Below, piece after piece: positions 1 to 8,455 of a stretch of 26,142 nt of DNA. The DNA comes from OLB4 sp002050165 (lineage in GTDB: Bacteria; Bacteroidota; Ignavibacteria; Tepidaquicellales; Tepidaquicellaceae). The position numbers and the translations under genes are program-made. Position 1 is the stretch's first letter. The number at the start of each line of letters is the position of its first letter. A model generated the notes under the pieces. It was not told the DNA's origin. It was given only the letters and a program-made list of their open reading frames with translations, and searched no databases. The DNA is taken from assembly GCA_030263475.1 (NCBI GenBank), contig SZPC01000014.1, positions 1-26,142 on the forward strand, in the 5' to 3' direction.

Positions 1-157
1 TATGGGAAGGGAAGTTGCCACACTCGTCAGCGAAAATAAAACTCAGGGTACTTACACCGTAGAGTTCAACGGCGCTGATTTCTCAAGTGGTGTTTATTTT
101 GTTAGAATGCAGGCAGGAGATTTCTCACAGGTAAGGAGAATGGTCCTTGTGAAATAA
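1..157 (+). CDS. C-terminal end of a T9SS-sorted secreted protein (partial)
   Basis: Only the last 51 codons are inside the window; the reading frame enters from the left edge and stops at TAA 155-157. The peptide begins MGREVATLV and ends in RRMVLVK. It contains GTYTVEFNG and SSGVYFVRM, the typical pattern of a type A type IX secretion sorting domain (K/R-EVATLV, GTY.V.F.G..L.SG.Y, then a basic-rich M.L.K end). The same pattern closes the complete protein at 17016-18620. By family knowledge such domains direct a Sec-exported protein through the outer membrane via T9SS and are then removed. The catalytic or binding part of this protein lies outside the window, so its function is unknown. Confidence 0.85.
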   Translation, partial: MGREVATLVSENKTQGTYTVEFNGADFSSGVYFVRMQAGDFSQVRRMVLVK

Positions 158-184
158 GCAACTTTAAGTTGTTTTAACTTTATT

Positions 185-215
185 AACCCCGGTATTAACA
201 ACCGGGGTTTTTTTT
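185..215 (+). terminator. Rho-independent terminator
   Basis: A 9-bp perfect stem (aaccccggt, 185-193, with accggggtt, 201-209) encloses a 7-nt loop and runs into eight T residues (208-215). It lies 28 bp after the stop of the partial T9SS gene and ends that transcript before pgk. A weaker hairpin (about 156-174, arms around caact/agttg) precedes it and overlaps the stop codon. Confidence 0.9.
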
Positions 216-322
216 AGTTAAAAATTTCAAGATGATTTAAAAGATGAAAGAGAAATAGCAAAGTAAAGTTCACTGAAAGAAAAAATTTGAATTTGTAATT
301 TACGAAAAACTAAAATTACTTT

Positions 323-1540
323 ATGTCAAAGCTATCCCTTCAGGATCTCGTTAACTCCAATTCAATCAATGGAAAAACTGTTTTAGTGCGTGTAGATTTC
401 AACGTCCCGTTAGATAAGGACGGAAAAATTACAGATAACAAGAGAATATCAGAAACACTTCCAACTATTAAAGCTATTTCAGATAACGGTGGAAAGTGTG
501 TCTTAATGAGCCATCTTGGCAGGCCAAAGGGTGAGAAAAAACCTGAGTTTTCGCTGAAACCCGTCGCTGACGAATTATCCAGAATTTACAATAAACCGGT
601 TTTATTTTCTGATGATTGCATATCGGACAGGAACAAGGATATTATTGAGAGTATGAATTTAGGTGATGTATTGTTGTTAGAGAATCTGAGATTTTATAAA
701 GAGGAAGAAAAGAACGATTCGGACTTCGCAGGGAAACTTGCGTCGCTTGGAGATTTATATATTAATGACGCATTCGGGACTGCTCATCGCGCTCACGCTT
801 CGACTGAGGGAATTACACATTTCATTGATACGTGTGCCGCGGGTTATCTTATGGAAAAAGAAATAAAATATTTGTCGGAAGCAGTAGATAATCCGAAACG
901 TCCGCTCTGCGCAATTCTCGGAGGATCGAAAATTTCCGGGAAAATTGATGTATTGGAAAATTTGCTAAATAAAGCGGACTATATTCTTGTTGGTGGAGGA
1001 ATGATGTTTACGTTTTATAAGGCACTCGGATATAATATCGGCAAATCAATTCTTGAAGAAGATAAAGTCGGACTCGCTGGTAACATTCTGGAAAAAGCAA
1101 AAGCATTGGGAAAAGAAATTAAACTCCCGGTTGATGTTTTATATGCATCTGAATTCAGTGAAGATGCGCAAACCAGAATATTTAACGCTGACAACTTGGA
1201 GGCAAATTGTAATCAATGGCTGGGTGTTGATATAGGTCCCGAAACGATACGAGAATACAGCGAGGTTATACGTAAATCAAAAACGATAATTTGGAATGGT
1301 CCAATGGGAGTATTCGAAATCCGGAAATTTGCAAATGGGACATTTGAGATTGCAAAAGCGCTTTCAGAAGTTACAGATAACGGTGCGATTACAATAATCG
1401 GTGGAGGAGATTCTGCAAGTGCAATTTCAAAGGCAGGTTTGGAGAAGAGCGTAACACATGTTTCTACCGGTGGTGGCGCATCGCTTGAATATCTTGAAGG
1501 GAAAAAACTTCCCGGAATAGAAGCTTTAACCGATAAATAA
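323..1540 (+). CDS. pgk: Phosphoglycerate kinase
   Basis: Cytosolic glycolytic/gluconeogenic enzyme that transfers phosphate between 1,3-bisphosphoglycerate and ADP. The 405-residue protein has the usual bacterial length. Visible motifs are the substrate-binding RVDFNVP (residues 23-29), the SHLGRPKG segment, LLLENLRF, GGSKISGKI, NGPMGVFE, the nucleotide-binding GGGDSASA (360-367) and the terminal STGGGASLE (381-389). The start is the only ATG before the conserved N-terminus; there is no Shine-Dalgarno, only an A/T-rich leader, as is usual in Bacteroidota. Upstream, CTG-N20-TAATTTAC (273-303) weakly resembles the promoter pattern seen elsewhere in the window. It stands alone: an upstream terminator insulates it, and its stop codon directly abuts the stop codon of the convergent lpxC-fabZ gene. 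No terminator hairpin is evident at that junction. Confidence 0.98.
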   Translation: MSKLSLQDLVNSNSINGKTVLVRVDFNVPLDKDGKITDNKRISETLPTIKAISDNGGKCVLMSHLGRPKGEKKPEFSLKPVADELSRIYNKPVLFSDDCISDRNKDIIESMNLGDVLLLENLRFYKEEEKNDSDFAGKLASLGDLYINDAFGTAHRAHASTEGITHFIDTCAAGYLMEKEIKYLSEAVDNPKRPLCAILGGSKISGKIDVLENLLNKADYILVGGGMMFTFYKALGYNIGKSILEEDKVGLAGNILEKAKALGKEIKLPVDVLYASEFSEDAQTRIFNADNLEANCNQWLGVDIGPETIREYSEVIRKSKTIIWNGPMGVFEIRKFANGTFEIAKALSEVTDNGAITIIGGGDSASAISKAGLEKSVTHVSTGGGASLEYLEGKKLPGIEALTDK

Positions 1541-2947
1541 TTACCGGTCAACTATTGCTGCAGTGAACTCGCCTTCGCAGGCAAGTTCACCGCCAAGAAT
1601 ATCTTTATATGCCTTACCGGATATTTTTCCTATTCCGCTACGGTAGGCAAGCAACTTCATCTCAAAGATTAGTTGGTCTCCCGGAATAACCGGTTTCCTG
1701 AATTTTACTTTGTCAATCGCTGCAAAATAGGCAAGCTTATTTTCTGCCCCGTCTATTGAATTCATCAGTAACATGAATCCGCACTGCGCCATCGCTTCAA
1801 CAATCATAACGCCGGGCATGATAGGTTTCCCCGGGAAGTGGCCCTGAAAGAAAGGTTCGTTAAATGTTACGTTCTTTATCCCAACGATTGTATCGTCCGG
1901 AATGAAATCAATAATTCTGTCAACTAAAAGAAACGGATAACGGTGTGGCATGATTTTCAGGATTGAATCCATATCGTAAACAAAATTTTTAGATTTCATC
2001 ACCTGAAACTTCTTCTGAATTCTTTTCTGCAGGTATAATTTACGAAGGATTTTTGTGAATTCTACGTTTGATTTGTGACCAGGTCTGGCGGCAAGTATCT
2101 GACCCTTTATTGGTGCGCCAATCAGTGCAAGATCACCAATTAAATCTAAAAGTTTATGTCTCGCCGGTTCATTTTTAAATCGGAGCTGTTTGTTATTTAA
2201 AATTCCGCTGGAGCCTAGAATAACACTTTCCTCTATCCCAAGTCTCTTTTTCAGGTTTTCGAATTCGCTCTTTGAGGCATCCCTGTCAACTATAACGATT
2301 GCGTTATCAATGTCCCCACCCTTAATTAAACCTTTGCTCCTGAGATCTTCGATTTCACTGAGGAAACAGAAAGTACGGGCAGGTGCAAACTCTTTCTCAA
2401 ATTCTTCGTGTAAGTTGAATAGTCCGGTGTGTTGAACTCCTAAGGCCGGATTGTTGAAATCAATCAGTACTGTTAACCGGAAATCATCTTTCAACGGTAA
2501 TGCGACGATATCAACCTGCCTCTCATCATCGTGATAGTGAACAGGTTCTTCAATTATGAGATATTCCCGTTTTGCTGATTGGTCAATTGCCCGGGCTTCT
2601 TTAAGCGTGCGTACATAGTCAATTGCGCTTCCATCCATTATCGGAGGTTCGTTTGAATCGAGTTCAATTCTGATATTATCAATCTCACACCCTTTGATTG
2701 CTGCTAAAACGTGTTCGACAGTATGAACCTCAGCGCCGTTTTGTGCAATTGTAGTTCCCCTTGAAATATCCGTTACGTGGTCAACGTCAGCAGTTATTTC
2801 AGGAGAGTTGTCCAAATCTGTACGCACGAATTTTACTCCGTAGTGTTCGGGTGCAGGTTTAAAGGTCATATTGGATTTGTTGCCCGTATGCAAACCGACA
2901 CCGGAAAGGGTGATTTCTTTCTCAATAGTTCTTTGCCTTTCAAGCAT
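1541..2947 (-). CDS. lpxC/fabZ: Bifunctional UDP-3-O-acyl-GlcNAc deacetylase / 3-hydroxyacyl-ACP dehydratase (LpxC-FabZ fusion)
   Basis: A 468-residue two-domain fusion, a form known from Bacteroidota and relatives. Residues 1 to about 305 are LpxC, the committed zinc deacetylase of lipid A synthesis. The zinc ligand in VEHVLAA is H79; H264 and D268 lie in RHKLLDLIGDL; the catalytic histidine motif is ARPGHKSN (H291). Residues from about 315 to 468 are FabZ, the hot-dog-fold dehydratase of fatty acid elongation, with the MPHRYPFLLVDR entry motif and catalytic H370 and E384 in GHFPGKPIMPGVMIVEAMAQ. Fusing the two ties lipid A deacetylation to use of the shared 3-hydroxyacyl-ACP pool. It is the last gene of the uppS-bamA-skp-skp-lpxD operon, 1 bp after lpxD. 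lpxA, which often follows in Bacteroidota, is absent; pgk is there instead. Confidence 0.97.
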   Translation of the reverse strand: MLERQRTIEKEITLSGVGLHTGNKSNMTFKPAPEHYGVKFVRTDLDNSPEITADVDHVTDISRGTTIAQNGAEVHTVEHVLAAIKGCEIDNIRIELDSNEPPIMDGSAIDYVRTLKEARAIDQSAKREYLIIEEPVHYHDDERQVDIVALPLKDDFRLTVLIDFNNPALGVQHTGLFNLHEEFEKEFAPARTFCFLSEIEDLRSKGLIKGGDIDNAIVIVDRDASKSEFENLKKRLGIEESVILGSSGILNNKQLRFKNEPARHKLLDLIGDLALIGAPIKGQILAARPGHKSNVEFTKILRKLYLQKRIQKKFQVMKSKNFVYDMDSILKIMPHRYPFLLVDRIIDFIPDDTIVGIKNVTFNEPFFQGHFPGKPIMPGVMIVEAMAQCGFMLLMNSIDGAENKLAYFAAIDKVKFRKPVIPGDQLIFEMKLLAYRSGIGKISGKAYKDILGGELACEGEFTAAIVDR

Positions 2948-2948
2948 T

Positions 2949-3980
2949 TTATTGTCCCCCGTCTTTAGAATTTTTTTCCAGCATTTTAATTTTTGAGTTT
3001 AATTCCTCAATTTTTTTTATGAATGCTTCCTGCTTTAAATCCTCTTTATGCGGTTTGGCGCGATACCCGGTGTATAATCCCGGCTTTGAAATTGATTTGG
3101 ATACTCCGACCGAAGCGCCAATAATTGCATCATCGCAAATTGTGATATGACCGACTATTCCGCTCTGCCCTCCAATCATAACTCTTTTACCAATTTTTGC
3201 TGAACCTGCAATACCAACCTGACCTGCTATTACAGTATCGTCGCCGATTGAAACATTGTGGGCAATTTGTACCATATTGTCAATTTTAACACCTCTTCCT
3301 ATCGTCGTCTCACCGATAGTCGCGCGGTCAATTGAACAGTTACTCCCGATTTCCACATCATCACCAATTCTTACGATTCCAATCTGCGGTAACTTCTTGA
3401 ATGATCCGTCCGCTTGTTTCACCTGCCCAAAGCCATCGCTACCAATGACCGTTCCAGCATGGATTATGCAGTTGTTTCCGATTACCGTACCCCTGTAAAT
3501 TGAAACATTCGGGTATATTGTAACATTGTTACCTATTTTTACATTTTTGTCTAAAGTGCAGTTCGGAAAAATCCTTGAATTGTTTCCGATAGTACAATTA
3601 TCGTTGATGGATACAAAGTCGCCAATGTACAGATCGTTCCCTAAGGTAACATCGTTACCAATTTTGCATTCATCTGAAATGCCTTCGTAAAAATCATCTT
3701 GTTTCTTTTCAAATTCTTCGAGCAGAATCAGGAATCCCCGGTACGGGTCATGAACGCGAATTACTGAAATATCATTTCGCGGGAATTTGATTTGAAAGTC
3801 GTCCGAAACGAGTATAGCCCCCGCTTTTGTATGTTCAAAGAATTTCTCATACAATGAATTCGCGATGAAAGTAATCTCACCGGGTTCCGCAGATTCTATC
3901 TTTCCAACACCGGTAATTATTTTCTCACTATCGCCTTGTACTGAACCATCGAGCAGTTCAGAAATTTCTGCAACGGTCAT
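2949..3980 (-). CDS. lpxD: UDP-3-O-(3-hydroxyacyl)glucosamine N-acyltransferase
   Basis: Third step of lipid A synthesis: N-acylation of UDP-3-O-acyl-glucosamine from acyl-ACP, in the cytoplasm. At 343 residues it has normal LpxD length. Residues 1 to about 100 form the uridine-binding domain, followed by many left-handed beta-helix hexapeptide repeats (IGN/IGD-type, about 105-295). QIAHN contains the probable catalytic histidine H241, equivalent to E. coli H239. The last 30 residues are charged and helical (IKKIEELNSKIKMLEKN), matching the C-terminal helix of the trimer. ATG start at 3980 is directly adjacent to the skp stop (no gap), and lpxC-fabZ follows after 1 bp, so the genes are almost certainly co-transcribed. 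The product of LpxC is the substrate of LpxD, so adjacency reflects pathway order. Confidence 0.97.
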   Translation of the reverse strand: MTVAEISELLDGSVQGDSEKIITGVGKIESAEPGEITFIANSLYEKFFEHTKAGAILVSDDFQIKFPRNDISVIRVHDPYRGFLILLEEFEKKQDDFYEGISDECKIGNDVTLGNDLYIGDFVSINDNCTIGNNSRIFPNCTLDKNVKIGNNVTIYPNVSIYRGTVIGNNCIIHAGTVIGSDGFGQVKQADGSFKKLPQIGIVRIGDDVEIGSNCSIDRATIGETTIGRGVKIDNMVQIAHNVSIGDDTVIAGQVGIAGSAKIGKRVMIGGQSGIVGHITICDDAIIGASVGVSKSISKPGLYTGYRAKPHKEDLKQEAFIKKIEELNSKIKMLEKNSKDGGQ

Positions 3981-4511
3981 TTAGTTTCCGGTTAGGATTT
4001 TAATTACTTTTTGAGTCAGGTCGTATTGCTCGTTTACATACATAAGAAAAATATCTGAATTCCTGTCGAATACGTAATCGAAATTTTCTTTCTCTGCGAC
4101 TTTCAATATTGCATCGTAAATTTTCTCCTGTACGGGTTTCATAAACTCCCGTTGCTTCTGGAAATATTCGCCACCTTCGCCGAATTTGTTAACTTTAAAT
4201 GTCTCTATATATTTTTTCAGATTATCAATATTCTGGAGCAATTGAGCTTTCAATTCCTCGGTCAGAATAAGCTTTTTATTCTCAAAATCTTTTTCAAGTT
4301 TTGAGAGGCTGTCGTTTAGCGCACTAATTTCAGTTTGCCATTCGCTGACAAGATTGTCGAGTCGCTGTTGAGCATCGTTTGATTCAGGCAGGACGGCAAC
4401 GAGCTTCTCCGAGTCAACAAAACCGATTTTGGTTTGTGCCTGAGCAGGTTTACCTGTAATAATGAAGAACCCGACTAACAAGGGCAATAATGCCCTGATG
4501 AAAATTTTCAA
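3981..4511 (-). CDS. OmpH/Skp-family periplasmic chaperone (second copy)
   Basis: Skp/OmpH proteins are trimeric periplasmic holdases that carry unfolded outer-membrane proteins towards BamA. The 176-residue product has a signal peptide (hydrophobic 6-20, cleavage probably after PAQAQ near residue 26), then KIGFVDSEKLV, the family's first strand. A long charged coiled coil follows (about 40-130), and the last strands contain FDYVFDR. The start is TTG (4509-4511, context TTGAAA); no upstream ATG exists in frame before a stop and the next Met would remove the export signal. It follows the first skp copy by 5 bp and abuts lpxD. It shares the overall plan with its neighbour but the sequences are clearly diverged, so this is an old tandem duplication. 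Substrate specificity cannot be read from sequence. Confidence 0.92.
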   Translation of the reverse strand: MKIFIRALLPLLVGFFIITGKPAQAQTKIGFVDSEKLVAVLPESNDAQQRLDNLVSEWQTEISALNDSLSKLEKDFENKKLILTEELKAQLLQNIDNLKKYIETFKVNKFGEGGEYFQKQREFMKPVQEKIYDAILKVAEKENFDYVFDRNSDIFLMYVNEQYDLTQKVIKILTGN

Positions 4512-4516
4512 CTCGG

Positions 4517-5089
4517 TTATTTTAGTTTATCTAAAACTTTAAAGGTAATATCAAATTCTTTATCACCATAGATAAGGTTACCTTCAGCCTTATCGAAAAC
4601 GAAACTGATCTTTAAATCTTTCGCAGTGTTTTCAATAGCTTTTGTTACCTTTTCTCTGACCGGTTCGAAAAGTTCAGACTGCCTTTGCAACAATAATGCT
4701 TGTACGGTTTGCTTGTATTCGGTCAGTTCCTGATCAAGCTTTTGGAGTTCCTGTTGAAGCATTCCGATACGTTGGTTTAGTTCGGTGAATTCCTGTTCGG
4801 TCATGTTACCGCCTTCAACTAAAGCCTGCGCATTTTCGTATTCCGTTTTAAAGGTTTCTGCCTTTGTTTTAAGTTCGGTTTCCTTTGTCTGAATTGTATC
4901 GAGATACTGACGCTGCAATCCGTCAAGTTCATTTGTTAGTTGCTGATACTCGGGTAACTGTTTGATAATAATCTCACTGTCTACAAATGCAATACTTGAT
5001 TGCTGGGCCGAAGCAATAGCAATGCTAAGGAAAAGAAACATTGTACAGATCAGTGATGCTAAGGATAACTTTTTGATTAAGTTTTTCAA
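4517..5089 (-). CDS. OmpH/Skp-family periplasmic chaperone (first copy)
   Basis: A 190-residue paralogue of the next gene. It has a signal peptide (MKNLIKKL then a hydrophobic stretch to about residue 28, cleavage near ASAQQ), the conserved SIAFVDSEIIIKQLPEYQ strand, and a glutamine/glutamate-rich coiled coil (about 45-150, with LNQRIGMLQQELQKLDQEL). The C-terminal strands include ISFVFDKAEGNLIYG. By family knowledge it chaperones outer-membrane proteins in the periplasm. The start codon is TTG (5087-5089, TTGAAA); no ATG lies in a position that keeps the signal peptide. It sits 25 bp after bamA, the usual bamA-skp order in many didermic bacteria, which supports a role in delivering clients to the Bam machine. 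Confidence 0.92.
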   Translation of the reverse strand: MKNLIKKLSLASLICTMFLFLSIAIASAQQSSIAFVDSEIIIKQLPEYQQLTNELDGLQRQYLDTIQTKETELKTKAETFKTEYENAQALVEGGNMTEQEFTELNQRIGMLQQELQKLDQELTEYKQTVQALLLQRQSELFEPVREKVTKAIENTAKDLKISFVFDKAEGNLIYGDKEFDITFKVLDKLK

Positions 5090-5114
5090 TTAATTTTCTT
5101 TTTAATTTATAAAG

Positions 5115-7478
5115 TTAAAAACCTCTTCCAAATTGGAAATGGAATAACCAGGACGGTGGTTTCCTGTCAACAATTTCTCTGTCAAATCCATATCCGAAAT
5201 CAAAGCCAATCAATCCCACAGCCGGTAGCAACAATCGTGTACCGAAACCGACTGAACGTCTGAGGTCGAATGGATTTGTTTTTGCAAAATCGCTCCAGAT
5301 ATTACCTGCTTCCGCAAAGGCAACTACAAAGATTGGTATTGGATCGAGCGATAACGGATATCTCAACTCAATTTCGTATTTCAATGCAACCCTTCCCCCG
5401 ATTGGTGTGAGGTTGGCATTTTTAGGACCAACGCCGCGGTCATCATAACCACGCAATGCAATCGTATTGTAAGTTAATCCGTTGCCACCCATAAAGAAAA
5501 CTTCGTTTGGCGGAAGATATTTATCAGCAGCAATTGAGTTAATGAACGAGAAATTAAAACTTGAAAATAGTACAAATTTTGTATCTCTGAAAAGCGGCGT
5601 ATATGCTTCGGCAATGAAAACATTTTTTATGAATTCAGTATTACCCGGGAGAAACGGTCCGCCTGAGAGCTCGGTAGTATTTGAAACTTTCGTTCCCGTT
5701 GTCGGAAAAACCGGGTCGAAAACGGTTGAGCGTGAGATAGTTTGTCTGAGGCTGAATTGAGTTCGAATCCCTTCTTCGTAAAAACCGGCACCCTCTTTAG
5801 TATCAGTGCGTTGGAATTTTATCGCCCAGTCTCCTCTGAAAAAATCGTCCGGAAATGTAAATCTTCGACCGGTGCTTAATTGCGCTCCTGTTTCTCTAAT
5901 ATCAAGGTTATTGAAATTTTGCCGGGTATCGAATAAGCTTACGCCCAACAAAGTCGGAGTGTCAAAAAGCCACGGTTCAGTAAATCCAATGTTAAACGTC
6001 CGGAAGGTTCCGCCTTCTCCAAACTGCCAGTTGAAATTTAATATTTGCCCTGCTCCTCCTGAAAACGGTCTGGTGATATCGAAATTATTGAATGTTAAAC
6101 CTAACGCACCGGTTATTCCGAAACTACCGCTGTAACCAATTGATGCGTTGAATTGGTCTGATGAACGCTCTTCAACTACGTATGTGATATTCACAGTTGA
6201 ATCACTTGCAAACTGAATGTCCTGTGTAAGTTTTTCAGGGTTAAAGTAATTAAGCGCTGCGATTTGCTGTAGTGTTCTGATTACGTCAGTCTTCCTGAAA
6301 TACCTACCGGGGACAGTGTAAGCCTCCCTGCGAAGTACTTTGTCGCGGGTTTTGTCATTCCCCTGAAAATTTACCAAACCAAATCTGAATTGATTGTTCT
6401 CGGTTACCTTTAAGTTAATATCAACTTTGTTTCCGCCAACTACCTCCTCGTTTATTTCTACCTGAAATGCAAGGTAACCGTTGTCAAGGTAAAGCGAATT
6501 TATATCGGTTTCAGATTCATTACCGTAGATATTTTCACGTAACTTTTTGATGTCGTATATATCACCTTTTTTCATGTCAATCCTCTCAAGCAAAAGGGAA
6601 TCATTGTACAATTCGTTTCCGGAAATATTTATACTGTTTATGCGGTATTGTTGCCCCTCATCAATTTTAATGATCAGGTCAACGTCTTCACCATCAGGAG
6701 TAACTTTGAGTTCATGTCCCAATACAATTGCATCTTTGAAACCTTTGGTTTTATAAAAATCTTCTATAAGTTTGAGATCGTTAATGAATCCCTCTTTATC
6801 AAACCTCGCCCTGTCCCAGAATTTCCACCAACTTTTAACAGTTGTATTATCCATTGCGCTGTAGAGATCATCGGAAGAAATTCTATCGTTGCCTTCGAAC
6901 TTAACATTTCGCACTGTCAAGCGATTACCTTCGTTGATTTTAATTATAACCCTTGCCTCATTGCTTGCGGACAGGAGTTGTTCAACTGTAACATCGGCGA
7001 GCGGATAACCGTCTTTGTGATAGGCTTCGGTTATGTTAAATTCTATGTCTTTTAGTTTCTGTGGATTGGCAACTTCACCGGATACGATATCAACATTTTC
7101 CATGATTTCTTCATTTGAGAAGTGGTCGTTACCTTCAATCATAATTTGTTCTACCCGAGGAAGTTCTTCAACCTGAATAATGAGAAACACTTCACTGCCC
7201 ACCTTTCGGTCAACTGAGAGCTTAATATCGGAAAATAAACCAAGTTTCCAGAGCTTGGAAATTGCATCCCTTGTTTCGTCCGAAGGGATTGTAATTGTCT
7301 GACCCAGCTTCAATCCGGAATAAGAAATTATTGTCTTTGAATCATACAACCTGTTTCCTGTAATTGAAATACCGCCAATAGTATATTCCGTCAAACCGTC
7401 AGTTTGAGCGGAAATTTGAAGTAGAGGAACCATCAAAAATATTAGCAGTACAGATAAATGAAATCTATTAAAACTCAT
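5115..7478 (-). CDS. bamA: Outer membrane protein assembly factor BamA
   Basis: Omp85-family core of the machine that folds and inserts beta-barrel proteins into the outer membrane. The 787-residue precursor has a signal peptide (1-25, ending ISAQ). Five POTRA-like repeats follow, each recognisable by a G-N motif after a beta strand: about 30-100 (ISITGNRLYD), 108-180 (IMIEGNDHFS), 187-275 (VKFEGNDRIS), 278-360 (INISGNELYN) and 365-440 (VNFQGNDKTR). The remainder is an aromatic-rich beta barrel containing ALRGYDDRG, the R-G-Y/F signature of lid loop L6. It ends WLFHFQFGRGF with the C-terminal Phe that marks outer-membrane barrels. ATG start. It follows uppS by 1 bp and precedes two skp genes, so chaperones and insertase are expressed together. 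Confidence 0.97.
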   Translation of the reverse strand: MSFNRFHLSVLLIFLMVPLLQISAQTDGLTEYTIGGISITGNRLYDSKTIISYSGLKLGQTITIPSDETRDAISKLWKLGLFSDIKLSVDRKVGSEVFLIIQVEELPRVEQIMIEGNDHFSNEEIMENVDIVSGEVANPQKLKDIEFNITEAYHKDGYPLADVTVEQLLSASNEARVIIKINEGNRLTVRNVKFEGNDRISSDDLYSAMDNTTVKSWWKFWDRARFDKEGFINDLKLIEDFYKTKGFKDAIVLGHELKVTPDGEDVDLIIKIDEGQQYRINSINISGNELYNDSLLLERIDMKKGDIYDIKKLRENIYGNESETDINSLYLDNGYLAFQVEINEEVVGGNKVDINLKVTENNQFRFGLVNFQGNDKTRDKVLRREAYTVPGRYFRKTDVIRTLQQIAALNYFNPEKLTQDIQFASDSTVNITYVVEERSSDQFNASIGYSGSFGITGALGLTFNNFDITRPFSGGAGQILNFNWQFGEGGTFRTFNIGFTEPWLFDTPTLLGVSLFDTRQNFNNLDIRETGAQLSTGRRFTFPDDFFRGDWAIKFQRTDTKEGAGFYEEGIRTQFSLRQTISRSTVFDPVFPTTGTKVSNTTELSGGPFLPGNTEFIKNVFIAEAYTPLFRDTKFVLFSSFNFSFINSIAADKYLPPNEVFFMGGNGLTYNTIALRGYDDRGVGPKNANLTPIGGRVALKYEIELRYPLSLDPIPIFVVAFAEAGNIWSDFAKTNPFDLRRSVGFGTRLLLPAVGLIGFDFGYGFDREIVDRKPPSWLFHFQFGRGF

Positions 7479-7479
7479 T

Positions 7480-8271
7480 TTAAACTTTTCTTGTGACTTT
7501 ATGATTGATTAATTGTTCACTGACCATTCCGTACCTTCGCTCACGCTTTTGGTATTCGGAAATTGCTTCGTAAAGTTTATTACGTTTAAAGTCCGGCCAA
7601 TAGTCGCTTTCAATATAAATCTCGGAATATGCAACCTGCCATAGGAGAAAATTGCTTATTCTGAAATCGCCCCCGGTCCGTATCATCAGGTCTGGATCGG
7701 GAATGTTTTTTGTAACCAGATATGAACTGAAAGTTTCTTCAGTAAGGTTGTCTATATGTAAATTTCCATTGAGATAGTCATTGCAAACGTTTTTGACAGC
7801 GTTGAGAATATCCCACCTCCCGCTATAACTTAAAGCAAGGTTGAGCGTCATTTTATCGTTGTCCTTTGTAATTCGCATCGCTTCATTCAATTGATCCCTT
7901 ACTTTTTCCGGAAGTGAGTTTAGATTACCGGTTGAAATTAATTTTACATTATTCCTGTGAAGTCTGTCGGTTTCCTTTCTGAGAGTACTGATCAGAAGTT
8001 TCATTAAAAGGTCAACCTCAGATTTAGGCCTCCTCCAGTTTTCAGTAGAAAAAGTATAGAGAGTTAAAAAGTTAACTCCAAGTTCGGCGGATGCTTCTAC
8101 AATATCACGAACAGAATTTACTCCCTCCTTATGCCCGGCGTACCGTGATTTACCTTTTGATTTTGCCCATCTGCCGTTCCCATCCATGATAATTGCAATG
8201 TGACTGGGAATTTCACCTGATTTTTTTAGCTTCGCCTGTATATCACTATCGGAATGTGAAATCTTATTCAA
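7480..8271 (-). CDS. uppS: Isoprenyl transferase / undecaprenyl diphosphate synthase
   Basis: Cis-prenyltransferase that condenses isopentenyl diphosphate onto farnesyl diphosphate to make undecaprenyl diphosphate, the lipid carrier for peptidoglycan and O-antigen. The 263-residue protein has the catalytic MDGNGRWA motif (D30), the TFSTENWRRP motif, the DLMIRTGG element and the C-terminal YWPDF segment. All are diagnostic of the UPP synthase family. The start is TTG at 8269-8271; no in-frame ATG occurs between the upstream stop and the catalytic region. It is the first gene of the envelope operon (uppS-bamA-skp-skp-lpxD-lpxC/fabZ), separated from bamA by 1 bp. The 184-bp gap upstream must hold the operon promoter. 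Confidence 0.96.
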   Translation of the reverse strand: MNKISHSDSDIQAKLKKSGEIPSHIAIIMDGNGRWAKSKGKSRYAGHKEGVNSVRDIVEASAELGVNFLTLYTFSTENWRRPKSEVDLLMKLLISTLRKETDRLHRNNVKLISTGNLNSLPEKVRDQLNEAMRITKDNDKMTLNLALSYSGRWDILNAVKNVCNDYLNGNLHIDNLTEETFSSYLVTKNIPDPDLMIRTGGDFRISNFLLWQVAYSEIYIESDYWPDFKRNKLYEAISEYQKRERRYGMVSEQLINHKVTRKV

Positions 8272-8380
8272 ATGAAAGTGAAATTTTTAAAAAATTACCT
8301 TTATTGGTTTCTAAAATCAATGAAATGACCAGAATCAATGTTAACTAATAGTTGAAAAAATTACAAAAAGTTTCAAATAA

Positions 8381-8388
8381 CAAATGTA
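8381..8388 (-). promoter_or_regulatory. Possible -7 element for the uppS-bamA operon
   Basis: On the minus strand this reads TACATTTG, matching the Bacteroidota -7 pattern TAnnTTTG. No TTG lies at the 20-nt spacing seen at other sites in this window; the nearest candidate is a CTG 23 nt upstream. It would give a leader of roughly 100 nt before the uppS TTG. The rest of the 8272-8455 gap is A/T-rich with no clear terminator for trpS, so some read-through from the trpS cluster is possible. Confidence 0.25.
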
Positions 8389-8455
8389 AAAATTTTTCGA
8401 TAGGCTTTTTTCAGATGTGAGTTATATGATTTACAAGTTTCAATATTTATTTTAA

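Noticed and set aside
1213..1551. 112-codon minus-strand frame antisense to pgk
   Set aside because: Lies wholly over the strongly conserved pgk coding sequence and its translation has no recognisable motif; a shadow of codon bias.
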